Assembly: GCF_013304735.1 (NCBI RefSeq)
Contig: NZ_JAAITI010000010.1
Coordinates: 1-64,000, forward strand
Reading direction: 5' to 3'
DNA: 64,000 bases
Source of the DNA: Blautia luti
GTDB lineage: Bacteria; Bacillota; Clostridia; Lachnospirales; Lachnospiraceae
Below the pieces are notes generated by a model, which did not search any database, was not told the DNA's origin, and saw only the letters and a list, made by a program, of their open reading frames with translations. Both the position numbers and the translations under genes were made by a program. This document shows, piece after piece, positions 16,540 to 25,283 of the stretch. Numbering within the stretch: the first letter of the stretch is position 1; each line of letters begins with the position of its first letter.

Positions 16540-17325
16540 TTATTCATGAAGAAATCCGGTCAGCGGTGAAGACGCGCTGGCTCCTCTTTCCAGAGTTCTT
16601 CCCATGCCGGAAAGGTATGCACTTCTTCCTGCCTCGATAGCTTTCTTAAAGGCCTCTGCCATAACACGGACGTCTCCTGCTGTTGCGATGGCTGTGTTTG
16701 CCATAACTGCCGCAGCACCCATTTCCATAGCCTCACATGCCTGTGACGGACGGCCGATTCCTGCGTCTACAATGATCGGAAGGTCGATCTCATCTATGAG
16801 GATCTGGATGAATTCTTTTGTGCAGATTCCTTTGTTGGAACCGATCGGAGAACCAAGCGGCATTACACAGGCAGCTCCTGCGTTTACCAGATCTCTGGCA
16901 GCGTTCAGATCCGGATACATGTACGGCATGACAACGAAGCCTTCTTTTGCAAGGATCTCAGTTGCTTTGATAGTCTCATAATTATCCGGGAGAAGATATT
17001 TGGAATCATGGATAACTTCGATCTTTACAAAATCTCCACAGCCAAGCTCACGGGAAAGTCTTGCGATACGGACTGCTTCCTGTGCGTTTCTGGCACCGGA
17101 TGTATTTGGAAGAAGTGTAACATCCTTCGGCACGTAGTCCAGAATGTTGGCAAGTCCGCCTTCATTTGCACGGCGCAGGGCAAGTGTTACGATCTGTGTT
17201 CCTGCTTTTTCGATACATGCTTTTACAAGATCCAGAGAAAATTTTCCGGAACCAAGAATAAAACGGGAAGTAAACTCATGGCCTCCCAGGATCAGTTTGT
17301 CTTCATTTGTGTTTGCTGTTGTCAT
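16540..17325 (-). CDS. thiG: Thiazole synthase ThiG
   Basis: TIM-barrel enzyme of 261 residues, which condenses deoxyxylulose phosphate, dehydroglycine and ThiS thiocarboxylate to the thiazole phosphate. Conserved blocks: [58 protein letters not shown] and [19 protein letters not shown]. Length and order are standard. It sits between thiS and thiH, but no thiF lies in this operon. Confidence 0.96.
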   Translation of the reverse strand: MTTANTNEDKLILGGHEFTSRFILGSGKFSLDLVKACIEKAGTQIVTLALRRANEGGLANILDYVPKDVTLLPNTSGARNAQEAVRIARLSRELGCGDFVKIEVIHDSKYLLPDNYETIKATEILAKEGFVVMPYMYPDLNAARDLVNAGAACVMPLGSPIGSNKGICTKEFIQILIDEIDLPIIVDAGIGRPSQACEAMEMGAAAVMANTAIATAGDVRVMAEAFKKAIEAGRSAYLSGMGRTLERGASASSPLTGFLHE

Positions 17326-17382
17326 TTTTTATGTCCACCTTTCTTTTTATCTGTCAATTACATAATAATATCGCCTTTTATC

Positions 17383-17586
17383 TCAGCAGCTTCCGCCGCC
17401 CATAAACTGCAGAATCTCCACAACATCGCCGTCTTTCAGCACTGTTGTATCGTAAGTCTCTCTCTTGATGATCTCTTCATTCAGTTCAACTACTACCTGC
17501 ACCGGAACATAATTGCAGGCTTTCAGATATTCGGTTACTGTCACCGGATTTTCCAGTGTTCTTTTCTCGCCGTTTACTGTGATCAT
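17383..17586 (-). CDS. thiS: Thiamine sulfur carrier ThiS with Ser-Cys tail after Gly-Gly-Gly
   Basis: Ubiquitin-fold carrier of 67 residues ending QFMGGGSC. Typical ThiS ends at Gly-Gly, so two residues would have to be removed before ThiF-type adenylation; a JAMM peptidase is encoded at 6078-6494. The ATG at 17586 has AAGGAG eight bases upstream; the longer frame would start within the attenuator hairpin. The internal sequence (MITVNGEKRTLE...EIIKRETYDTTVLKDGDVVEI) is typical ThiS. First gene of the thiSGH operon. Confidence 0.93.
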   Translation of the reverse strand: MITVNGEKRTLENPVTVTEYLKACNYVPVQVVVELNEEIIKRETYDTTVLKDGDVVEILQFMGGGSC

Positions 17587-17605
17587 AAGCTCTCCTTTCC
17601 GAGAA

Positions 17606-17670
17606 TAAAAAAAGAGTCCACAAAGAAATACACCCGCGGTGGTGCACCCCTTCATGAACTCAGTTCACTC
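17606..17670 (-). terminator. Second conditional terminator in the thiS leader
   Basis: On the minus strand GAGTTCATGAAG can pair over 12 bases (three G-U pairs) with CTTTGTGGACTC, followed at once by seven T residues (17612-17606). The left arm also pairs within a competing hairpin TGAAC-TGA-GTTCA. This arrangement, in addition to the TPP riboswitch terminator upstream, suggests a second attenuation step. The trigger is unknown. Coordinates are approximate on the 5' side. Confidence 0.55.
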
Positions 17671-17754
17671 TCAAAATTTCCTGTATTCCGTTGTAGATAC
17701 CAGGGTTAAAAGCATCTGCTCTTAAGCCCTTCCTTGTAAATCCTGATCATAAAT

Positions 17755-17783
17755 AAAAAAGGAGATACACCAAAGTATCTCCC
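17755..17783 (-). terminator. Terminator of the TPP riboswitch
   Basis: Minus strand: GGAGATAC-TTTGGT-GTATCTCC then TTTTTT. It starts right after the aptamer's 3' P1 strand, the usual geometry for ligand-controlled termination. Confidence 0.9.
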
Positions 17784-17891
17784 GTAAATTCATCCTATAC
17801 GTTCCTACGTTGGCATTATCCAAATCAGGTATAAGGGTCGAAGTTGAAGACTTCCTCTCAGCCTGCCATCACAAGCTCCCCTGTTATTTAC
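17784..17891 (-). ncRNA. TPP (thiamine pyrophosphate) riboswitch
   Basis: The minus strand contains the THI-box hallmarks in order: GGGGAGC, GGCTGAGAGGA, GACCC, then ACCTGATTTGGATAATGCC and AACGTAGGAA. A probable P1 pairs GTAAAT (17891-17886) with ATTTAC (17789-17784). It precedes thiSGH and ends in an intrinsic terminator, so TPP should switch the operon off. Confidence 0.96.
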
Positions 17892-17898
17892 AATGCTT

Positions 17899-17927
17899 AG
17901 TATAAGGCGAATTATGATTAATGTCAA
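17899..17927 (-). promoter_or_regulatory. Promoter of the thiSGH leader
   Basis: Minus strand: TTGACA (17927-17922), 17-base spacer, TATACT (17904-17899), just upstream of the TPP aptamer. Confidence 0.85.
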
Positions 17928-17965
17928 GCCTGAAAGGCTTAAGCCACCTTACATAACGGAATAGA

Positions 17966-18000
17966 AAACCCCGGAAGGCTCGCACACTTCCGGGGTTTTC
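17966..18000. terminator. Bidirectional intrinsic terminator
   Basis: AAAACCCCGGAAG pairs with CTTCCGGGGTTTT around an eight-base loop. It lies past the end of the serine hydrolase gene (minus strand) and insulates the thiamine leader. Confidence 0.85.
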
Positions 18001-18084
18001 GTTTTTGCCAATGTTTGAATTTCATCACATTTCTTAGCTACTATTATCTCATGCTTTCCACTCTGTTTTGTCAACCAGAGTATA

Positions 18085-19023
18085 TTACAATTCCGGAACC
18101 ACTGTAGTCCATAGATGATTTCCTATTTTCTGGAAATCCCCCTCCAGAGACATTACAGTTACTACTGCATCCTTGTCAGGAAACGCCAGACAGAACTGAC
18201 CATAATTTCCATCGGATCGATAGGAACCGGCTTCCGGATTCATGACAAACTGATATCCATATCCAAAACCGGAATAAAGATTTCCCGGACTTCCTGCCGC
18301 TGAATTGTCTACAAGATTGGAAGTCGCAACTTTCATATACTCTTCCGGCACCAACTGTTTTCCATTGTATTTTCCTTTATGAAGGATCAGCTGTCCATAT
18401 CTGGTGAACTCGTCAATATTTACATAAAGACCATTCGCAGCATGTACATGACCTTTCGGACACAAAGTCCAGTCCGGATTTCCAATTCCCAATGGTTCAA
18501 AAAATCGATTTCTCAGATATTCCAGAAGGTTGACACCCGCACGTTTTTCAATGGCACAACTGATCATATATGTGTTGAAATTACTGTACAGCCACTGGGT
18601 TCCTGGTTTATTTACAACCTTCGCGTTCTCAAAGAAATATCTGATCCAGTCCGGTGTTGTATAACGTTCCGGCCAGTCACAGAAAAACAGTGAGCTTTCC
18701 AGACCGGTGGTCATTGTCAGCATATTTTCCAGGGTCACATCACCAAGATATCCTTCTGTTTTTTCTGGAACATACTCCGGAAAAATATCAACGATCTTCT
18801 CATCCAGCTGAATCAATCCCTCATCCAGTGCAATTCCCACTGCACAGGATACCACGCCTTTGCATGCAGACCAGGTATTCAGGCGGGTTTTCACCGGCAT
18901 TCTTTTATATTCTGCCGTTAACTGTCCTTCACGCCATATCTGCGCATACATAACATTGAGATTTTCTTTTAAAGTTTTGATAGCAAATTCATTAATCAGG
19001 TTCTGGTCTTTATTCATAAACAT
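18085..19023 (-). CDS. Beta-lactamase-fold serine hydrolase (class C/esterase-like), copy A
   Basis: 312 residues without signal peptide, so probably cytoplasmic. The catalytic S52-A-C-K55 tetrad and a YSN motif (LYSNFN) mark the serine beta-lactamase/penicillin-binding-protein fold as found in EstB-like esterases and D-aminopeptidases. The paralogue at 21484 shares WTLCPxGH and an adjacent AANGLY motif. The start at 19023 overlaps the permease stop (TAATG) with GGAGG four bases before; a GTG upstream lies within that site. Cotranscription with the permease suggests it hydrolyses the imported compound. Substrate unknown; a resistance role is unlikely without secretion. Confidence 0.85.
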   Translation of the reverse strand: MFMNKDQNLINEFAIKTLKENLNVMYAQIWREGQLTAEYKRMPVKTRLNTWSACKGVVSCAVGIALDEGLIQLDEKIVDIFPEYVPEKTEGYLGDVTLENMLTMTTGLESSLFFCDWPERYTTPDWIRYFFENAKVVNKPGTQWLYSNFNTYMISCAIEKRAGVNLLEYLRNRFFEPLGIGNPDWTLCPKGHVHAANGLYVNIDEFTRYGQLILHKGKYNGKQLVPEEYMKVATSNLVDNSAAGSPGNLYSGFGYGYQFVMNPEAGSYRSDGNYGQFCLAFPDKDAVVTVMSLEGDFQKIGNHLWTTVVPEL

Positions 19024-20369
19024 TAATCCTCCCACACACTTGTTTCCATCTTTACATCAGGACTTACACTTCTAAACCATCCGTAAGCCATGCATACTAC
19101 AATGGCTATCAGACTGATGATTACTACCGGAAGTTTCAGGCTTCTGCAAGAATTGATAAAAATGCAGATATATGCAAACAGGCTCAAACAGCAGAGGAAA
19201 TAATATTTTCCGTTAGAAATATGCATTGGTGATTTTTCCCATGCTTCTGCATGTTTTTTCGGAAGCTGGAAATAAGCATAAATCTGCAGAAATGCCAGTG
19301 CTGATGCCAGAAGCATAATATTATTTACAACATCACTGATAGAAAAGTCCAGTAACACAGGTAATATTCCCATAAGATAAGTAAATGTCATCAGTTTCCA
19401 GTAAGCCCCTCTTCTGTTCTGAGCTGCCCATGATTTCGGAAGCCATCCATCTTTACAGGACTGTGCAACCGGAATACAGTTATTGGAAATTGTTGAATTA
19501 ATGGATGAAGACAGTGCAAGTACCGGACCACCAATCATAAATACTGTGAAAAGTGCCGGATTTAAAATATTTTTTGCAACCAGGGTAAGCGGCTGTCCGG
19601 CTACCTGATCCAGAGGAAGCACACCACTTGCTACAATTGCAACACCGCCATATACAACCATCAGTGTCGGAATACAGTACAGAAGTGCCTTTGGAATATC
19701 TTTATGTGCTTCTTTTGCCTGTTTACCATAATTCATAATGCAGGAATATCCGTTTGTTGAATATACATACAGCATGATTGCGGAAAAGAATCCGGATGGA
19801 CCATTGGAGAAAAAGTCTGGTGCTGTAAACTCAAACACCGGATTTTTCAGCTGGAGGCATCCCAGAACAATAAACAGACCAAGTGCAACAAACAGCAGGA
19901 TAACCAGAATTTTCTGTACCTTCGCCATTACATCCACACCACACAGATTGATGGCAAAGAACACACTCAGGGCTGCAATTCCAAACCATTTCGCATTGAT
20001 CTGCGGCCACAGGGAATTTGCATACATACCAATTGCCACACCATAAGTCGCCAGATTGATCGTCTGTGGCAAAAATCCTACTGCATACATACCGGCAACT
20101 CGTTTGCCGGCCATATCTCCTACCAGAGAATAAAATCCTCCTCCAAGTTTCAGTGTAGATGTGATCCATGGAATTGGTGCAATCATCATAAATCCCCAGA
20201 TACATGCAGCTACATATGCCAGCCATGCTGACTGACCAGTCAAAAGAATTGCCGGTCCGATCAGTGTCAGAACACCCGATCCAATCGCCTGTCCTACACC
20301 GATTGTATAAAGATCACTTCGTTTCAGGTAACCTGTTTTTTCTTTTATTTCCTTTACTGTTGACGACAT
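19023..20369 (-). CDS. APC-family amino acid/polyamine permease
   Basis: 448 residues with about twelve hydrophobic segments. The N-terminal consensus IGVGQAIGSGVLTLIGPAI (residues 23-41) is the APC transporter signature, and the ordering is typical of amino acid exchangers. A strong AAGGGGGG site precedes the ATG. The following gene overlaps it by one TAATG, so transport and hydrolysis are coupled. Substrate class (amino acid, short peptide or amide) cannot be read from sequence. Confidence 0.88.
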   Translation of the reverse strand: MSSTVKEIKEKTGYLKRSDLYTIGVGQAIGSGVLTLIGPAILLTGQSAWLAYVAACIWGFMMIAPIPWITSTLKLGGGFYSLVGDMAGKRVAGMYAVGFLPQTINLATYGVAIGMYANSLWPQINAKWFGIAALSVFFAINLCGVDVMAKVQKILVILLFVALGLFIVLGCLQLKNPVFEFTAPDFFSNGPSGFFSAIMLYVYSTNGYSCIMNYGKQAKEAHKDIPKALLYCIPTLMVVYGGVAIVASGVLPLDQVAGQPLTLVAKNILNPALFTVFMIGGPVLALSSSINSTISNNCIPVAQSCKDGWLPKSWAAQNRRGAYWKLMTFTYLMGILPVLLDFSISDVVNNIMLLASALAFLQIYAYFQLPKKHAEAWEKSPMHISNGKYYFLCCLSLFAYICIFINSCRSLKLPVVIISLIAIVVCMAYGWFRSVSPDVKMETSVWED

Positions 20370-20565
20370 AAAAGCCCCCCTTTTTTATTGGCTCTAATAT
20401 TAATAGTGCAATTAATTCTTTTTCTGACGTCATATGAATTATTTAATGCTATATTAACATCTAGGTTTCAAGATTTCTATTGACAATATTATTAAAAATA
20501 CACACTTTAATTTGTGCATTATTTACATCTTTTTTATATCAAGAAGAATTTTTTACTCCATTATA

Positions 20566-20594
20566 TTGTAATCAAACTTTACACCTGTTATAAT
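20566..20594 (+). promoter_or_regulatory. Promoter of the RpiR regulator gene
   Basis: TTGTAA (20566-20571), 17-base spacer, TATAAT (20589-20594), about 35 bases before the ATG at 20629. The shared region with the divergent permease gene is very A+T rich and probably holds the regulator's operator. Confidence 0.65.
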
Positions 20595-20628
20595 TTATTA
20601 TACTAATCGTACAATACAGGAGGTTTTC

Positions 20629-21462
20629 ATGAAAATAGAACAGTTGATCCGTGAAAAAATATCTTCTCTTTCTGCCGGTCAGAAGAAAGTTGCCGAATAT
20701 ATATTACAACACCTTGATTCTTTCAGTTATTCCACCCTTGCGAAACTCAGCAAGGAAATTTCCGTAAGCGAAACCACTATCATACGCCTCGCTTATTCTC
20801 TGGGATTTGAAAGTTTTTCCGAGATGCAGAGAACTGTACAGAATGACATTCTTTCCATTCCCACAGCTACAGCAGATGACACACTGGACAATGGGAATTT
20901 CTATCAGAACATCATTGCAAAAGAACTCCATTCCATGGAAAACTGGGCTTCACACCTGAGTCAGGATGATATGGATCAGATCGTTACCTATCTGACCAAT
21001 GCGAAGAAACGTCTGATTGTAGGCGCCCGTTCCTCTTACAGTGCAGCACTCTGGATGGGAACCTTGCTGAATCAGCTTCTTGGAAATACCAAGGTGGTTC
21101 ATGAATTTTATGATCCCCATTTTGAATATCTCACGGAAGCTTCTGAAGATACTGTTGTTCTTCTGCTCTCTTTTGCCCGCTATACCAAATGGTCACTGAA
21201 ATACGCACAGGTTGCCAAAAACCATGGTGCAAAGATCCTTGCCATCACAGACAGTATTTCATCACCGGCATGGTCTCTGGCAGATCATGCGGTCATTACA
21301 GAGATCAATCTCAATGAAATGGGATTTAACTCCTTTTCCTGTCTCTATTGTCTTTTTGACAGCATTGTTGCAAAAATCCGAAAAAGCAAGTGCAAGTCCA
21401 TCAGTACACGCCTTCATGACCTGGAAGAACTTTACTCAGACTTTGATCTTTTTTACGAATAA
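20629..21462 (+). CDS. RpiR/MurR-family transcriptional regulator
   Basis: 277 residues. An N-terminal RpiR helix-turn-helix (about 1-75; LSAGQKKVAEYIL...LSKEISVSETTIIRLAYSLGFESFSEMQ) and a C-terminal SIS domain (about 115-250; LIVGARSSYSAALW, LLLSFARYTK) are clear. SIS domains bind phosphosugars or amino sugars, and family members respond to such metabolites. It lies divergent from the permease and 21 bases ahead of serine hydrolase B, so it very likely controls both arms. Confidence 0.93.
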   Translation: MKIEQLIREKISSLSAGQKKVAEYILQHLDSFSYSTLAKLSKEISVSETTIIRLAYSLGFESFSEMQRTVQNDILSIPTATADDTLDNGNFYQNIIAKELHSMENWASHLSQDDMDQIVTYLTNAKKRLIVGARSSYSAALWMGTLLNQLLGNTKVVHEFYDPHFEYLTEASEDTVVLLLSFARYTKWSLKYAQVAKNHGAKILAITDSISSPAWSLADHAVITEINLNEMGFNSFSCLYCLFDSIVAKIRKSKCKSISTRLHDLEELYSDFDLFYE

Positions 21463-21483
21463 TAATTACAGGGAGGGATTATC

Positions 21484-22431
21484 ATGCAGGAAATTTTAGA
21501 TATTTTTCTTGAAAAATCTAAACATCATCATTCCAATATTATCTATGCCCAGATATATAAAAACGATGTTTTAAAAGAAGAATTCAGGCTTTTTCCGGTA
21601 AAAACCCGATTAAATATATGGTCTATCAGCAAGCCTTTTGTTGCCATGGCTGCTGGTATCGCAGAACGCGAAGGACTGATCACTCTTGATGAATATATTT
21701 ATCCCTGGTTTGAAAAATATTTCCCATCTGATCCTTCCGAAAATCTTTACAAAATAAAGATCCGTGATCTGCTTACGATGTCATCCGGTCAGAAAGATCC
21801 TCTCTTTTTCTGCGACGGTCCGGAACGATACAGAGAAAAAGACTGGGTAAGATATTTTTTCCAGAATGATTCTTTTCCCTATACACCAGGTACCCATTTC
21901 GTGTACAGCAATTTCTGTTCCTATATTTTGTCTGTTCTTCTGGAAGAAAAATCCGGAACCGGTTTGTTGAATTATCTGCGATATCGTCTGTTTGAACCAA
22001 TTGGCATCCCGAATCCGGACTGGACCCTCTGCCCTCAGGGACATTGCATGGCAGCTAATGGACTGTATCTGACGATTGATGAACTGGCCCGTTTTGGGCA
22101 TCTGCTTCTGCATGAAGGTGCTCTGAACGGAAAACAGATCGTCCCAAAAAAATTCGTGATTGATGCCTGTCAGAAACATATCGATTCTTACAATCCACTG
22201 ACGGAGCATCCGGATTACCAGAGCTATGGTTATGGATATTTCATATATATGGGACCTATGGAAGATACACTAATCCTGTCCGGCAATTACGGCCAATACT
22301 GCGTCGTTGATAAAAAACACCATATGGTATCCTGCGTTATGTCTTTAGATGGAAATGACCACAAAAAAATCCGTGATGATCTGGTAGATTCCCTTGCAGA
22401 ATATTACGGTGTGAAAATTTCACATATATAA
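21484..22431 (+). CDS. Beta-lactamase-fold serine hydrolase, copy B
   Basis: 315 residues, no signal peptide. Catalytic S47-I-S-K50 and YSN (VYSNFC). It resembles copy A (18085) through the whole length, for example LLTMSSG, FFCDGPERY and PNPDWTLCPQGH. It follows the RpiR gene by 21 bases with GGGAGGG before the ATG. Two divergent copies around one regulator and one permease suggest two related substrates or two steps on the same one. Exact chemistry unknown. Confidence 0.85.
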   Translation: MQEILDIFLEKSKHHHSNIIYAQIYKNDVLKEEFRLFPVKTRLNIWSISKPFVAMAAGIAEREGLITLDEYIYPWFEKYFPSDPSENLYKIKIRDLLTMSSGQKDPLFFCDGPERYREKDWVRYFFQNDSFPYTPGTHFVYSNFCSYILSVLLEEKSGTGLLNYLRYRLFEPIGIPNPDWTLCPQGHCMAANGLYLTIDELARFGHLLLHEGALNGKQIVPKKFVIDACQKHIDSYNPLTEHPDYQSYGYGYFIYMGPMEDTLILSGNYGQYCVVDKKHHMVSCVMSLDGNDHKKIRDDLVDSLAEYYGVKISHI

Positions 22432-22494
22432 AAAAATGCCGCTCCCGCGGCCACATCATATGATATTCGCAATCCGCTAGCGCTACTTGCTCAT

Positions 22495-22525
22495 AAAAAA
22501 ATGCCGCTCCCGCGGCATTTTTTTA
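22495..22525. terminator. Bidirectional intrinsic terminator
   Basis: AAAAAAATGCCGC-TCCC-GCGGCATTTTTTT is a perfect inverted repeat, serving serine hydrolase B and cysA, which converge here. A partial second copy of its left half lies at 22431-22450. Confidence 0.93.
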
Positions 22526-23581
22526 TATCACCAGCCAATCCTCAACCATAGCTGTATTATGCAGCAACACGGCTTCATTTCCTTTCGTCACAAAGATCCT
22601 CTGTACGAAAACATCCACAACTTCACCTTCCCGGACGGGTTCTTCATCAAGGCTTCTTCTGGCGCTGAGTGTGGTATTTCCTACACGGACTTTCAGTTCC
22701 AGGCTGCTGCCGCGGAATGCGACTCGTTCTACGACGCCCTCTGTTGCGGAGCTTTTATATTTCTGTTCCTCGTTCTTCTTAGTCACTTTTACAAACTCCG
22801 GACGGACAATGGCTTTTTCGCCTCCCGGAACTTCCTCGAAGTGATTGAACACCTGGTAATCATCGATCACAGAAGTCTGCCCGAAAAATCCCGCCGTAAA
22901 CGCAGTATCCGGATTCTGATAAACATCCAGTGGTGTACCCTTCTGCTCAATCCGTCCACGGTTGGTGATGATGATTTCATCCGCCACCTCAATAGCCTCA
23001 TCCTGGTCATGGGTAACAAAAATACTGGTGATCCCCAGCTTCTCGATCATATCCTTCAGCCAGCTTCGAAGCTCCGTACGGATCTTTGCATCGATCGCCG
23101 CAAAAGGCTCATCCAGAAGGAGAAGCTGCGGATTCGGAGCCAGAGCCCGGGCAAAAGCCACTCGCTGTCTCTGACCACCGGACAGCTGACTCGGATATCT
23201 TTTCTCCAGGCCCTTCAGCCCGATCAGCTCTACCAGTTCCATAACCCTCTGCTTAATATACTTCTTGTCCGCCTTCTGTACCTTCAGGCCAAATGCAATA
23301 TTATCATACACCGTCATATACCGGAAAAGAGCATAATTCTGGAACACAAATCCAATGCCTCTCTCGCTGGCAGGCACATCATTGACCACTCTTCCGTCGA
23401 TGATGATCTCACCGCTATCCGGCTGCTCCAGACCGGCGATCATACGGAGAATCGTAGTTTTTCCGCTTCCGCTGGGCCCCAGAAGACCGATCAGCTTCCC
23501 CTTTTCGATACCAAAGCTTACGTTATCAGATGCCTTGTAATCCCCATATGTTTTATTGATATTTTTTAACTCAACGTACAT
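22523..23581 (-). CDS. cysA: Sulfate ABC transporter ATPase CysA
   Basis: 352 residues. ABC motifs in order: Walker A GPSGSGKT, Q-loop FVFQNYALF, signature LSGGQRQR, Walker B LLLLDEPFAA and switch THDQDEA, followed by a TOBE-type C-terminal regulatory domain. It energises uptake through CysT and CysW. The ATG at 23581 overlaps the cysW end by 11 bases and has GGGGG upstream; the longer frame would begin inside cysW without a site. Confidence 0.95.
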   Translation of the reverse strand: MYVELKNINKTYGDYKASDNVSFGIEKGKLIGLLGPSGSGKTTILRMIAGLEQPDSGEIIIDGRVVNDVPASERGIGFVFQNYALFRYMTVYDNIAFGLKVQKADKKYIKQRVMELVELIGLKGLEKRYPSQLSGGQRQRVAFARALAPNPQLLLLDEPFAAIDAKIRTELRSWLKDMIEKLGITSIFVTHDQDEAIEVADEIIITNRGRIEQKGTPLDVYQNPDTAFTAGFFGQTSVIDDYQVFNHFEEVPGGEKAIVRPEFVKVTKKNEEQKYKSSATEGVVERVAFRGSSLELKVRVGNTTLSARRSLDEEPVREGEVVDVFVQRIFVTKGNEAVLLHNTAMVEDWLVI

Positions 23582-24407
23582 CGCCTTTTTCCCCCTTTCC
23601 TTTATGCTCCAGAACATTTCTTGCGATCAGAAGGATCACCGCCAGGATCACCAGGATCGAAGAAACCGCAAATGCCGGAACATACTGGAATTCGTTATAA
23701 AGAATTTCCACATGAAGCGGAAGTGTATTTGTTTTTCCACGAAGATGTCCGGACAGTACGGACACAGCTCCAAACTCTCCCATGGCTCTGGCTGTACACA
23801 GCACAACGCCATAGAGGAATGCCCACTTGATATGCGGAAATGTCACCTTTGTAAAAATGGTCCAGCCTTTGGCTCCCATCAGTGCTGCCGCCTCTTCCTC
23901 ATCCGATCCTATGGATTCCAGGACCGGAATGATCTCTCTGGATACAAATGGAAATGTAACAAAGATCGTTGCGAGGATAATTCCGGGAACCGCAAACACG
24001 ATCTGAATTCCGGCTTTTTCAAGCACAGAATAAAGGGGGCTCTGTTTTCCAAAAACCAGAATATAGATAAGACCTGCGATAACCGGTGATACCGTAACCG
24101 GAATATCGATCAGAGTTGTGAGGATCTTTTTCCCCCGGAAATGAAATCTGGTCATAGCCCATGCTGCACACAGTCCGAAGATCGTGTTGCATACAACAGC
24201 AGCCACCGTTGCCTCAATAGTCAGCGCCAGAGCTTTCAGCGTATAAGAATCCGTCACAGCCTGCACATAGCACTCCCAGCCTTTACTCAGCGCCTGGGTC
24301 ACAACAACCACCAGCGGAAGCACCAGCATTACAAAAAGAAAGATCACGGAGATCCCGATGAGGATCCATTTCACCGGCCCGGAAGCCTGCTTCTTTTTTT
24401 CGTCCAT
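23571..24407 (-). CDS. cysW: Sulfate ABC transporter permease CysW
   Basis: 278 residues with about six membrane segments. The EAA loop EEEAAALMGAKGWTIFTKVTFPHIK contacts CysA, and ARAMGEFGAVSVLSG is typical of the CysW/MolB type. Its start overlaps the cysT stop (TAATG) with GGGAGGG upstream. The tail KGEKGDVR overlaps cysA. Confidence 0.95.
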   Translation of the reverse strand: MDEKKKQASGPVKWILIGISVIFLFVMLVLPLVVVVTQALSKGWECYVQAVTDSYTLKALALTIEATVAAVVCNTIFGLCAAWAMTRFHFRGKKILTTLIDIPVTVSPVIAGLIYILVFGKQSPLYSVLEKAGIQIVFAVPGIILATIFVTFPFVSREIIPVLESIGSDEEEAAALMGAKGWTIFTKVTFPHIKWAFLYGVVLCTARAMGEFGAVSVLSGHLRGKTNTLPLHVEILYNEFQYVPAFAVSSILVILAVILLIARNVLEHKGKGEKGDVR

Positions 24408-25246
24408 TACGCGTCCCTCCCTCTGATTCGTTTCGTATTTCTTGCCTGCACCATGTTTACGCCAAACAGGATCAGGAATGAAACTGCCAGTGTAACCAGT
24501 GCGATAGATGTTGCGCTTTCATAATCAAACTCCTGAAGTTTTGACATAATGATCAGCGGTGTGATCTCTGTATAATATGGTTTATTTCCTGCGATAAAAA
24601 CAACGCTTCCGTATTCTCCCAGGCAGCGTCCGAAAGCAAGTCCGGCACCGGAAAGCATTGCCGGCAGAAGCTCAGGAAAAATTACCCTGCGGAAAATGGT
24701 GAATGGTTTTGCCCCCATGACACGTGCTGCCTCTTCATAGGAACCATCCAGTTTTTCCAGCACCGGCTGAATAGCCCGGACTACAAACGGAATTCCCACA
24801 AAGATCAGAGCCACCGTGATACCGATCCTGGTATACGCGATCTTGATCCCGAACTTTGCAAAAAAACTTCCCACAAGCCCTTTGTCGGATGTCAGTGATG
24901 TCAACGAGATACCGGCAACCGCAGTTGGCAGCGCAAACGGCAGCTCGATCATTCCATCCATGATCCGTTTTCCCGGAAAATCATATCTTACCAGCACCCA
25001 CGCAAGGATCAGTCCCATGATGGCATTCACCACCGTGGCCGCAAATGCGGTAATAAAACTTACGTAAAATCCGGACAAAACTCGAGGTCTCGTGATCACC
25101 TGGATAAATTCCCGAAATCCCAGCCGCGCCGAATAAACTGCCAGAGATGCAAGGGGAATCAGAACCACGATACTCAGCATCGCCAAAGTCACTCCCATTG
25201 TCAGCCCAAAGCCTGGTATCACCCGTTTACTCTGTTGTTTCTTCAT
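24407..25246 (-). CDS. cysT: Sulfate ABC transporter permease CysT (CysU)
   Basis: 279 residues with about six membrane segments. The EAA motif YEEAARVMGAKPFTIFRRVIFPEL and the following GLAFGRCLGEYGSVVFIAG are diagnostic of CysT/CysU. It is second in the sbp-cysT-cysW-cysA operon, 37 bases after sbp, with GGGGAG before the ATG. Confidence 0.95.
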   Translation of the reverse strand: MKKQQSKRVIPGFGLTMGVTLAMLSIVVLIPLASLAVYSARLGFREFIQVITRPRVLSGFYVSFITAFAATVVNAIMGLILAWVLVRYDFPGKRIMDGMIELPFALPTAVAGISLTSLTSDKGLVGSFFAKFGIKIAYTRIGITVALIFVGIPFVVRAIQPVLEKLDGSYEEAARVMGAKPFTIFRRVIFPELLPAMLSGAGLAFGRCLGEYGSVVFIAGNKPYYTEITPLIIMSKLQEFDYESATSIALVTLAVSFLILFGVNMVQARNTKRIRGRDA

Positions 25247-25283
25247 TTCTGTCTCCCCTCTTTTCTGTATCCGCTATGCTTTT

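Noticed and set aside
17613-17690. T-box riboswitch upstream of thiS
   Set aside because: AAGGGGTGCACCACCGCGG resembles the T-box sequence, but the tRNA-binding UGGN bulge is missing and there is no room for a normal Stem I with specifier loop. Kept only as a generic attenuator.
18085-19023. Secreted class C beta-lactamase (antibiotic resistance)
   Set aside because: No signal peptide, and the gene is coupled to a permease and a metabolic regulator; hydrolase of an imported compound is more likely.
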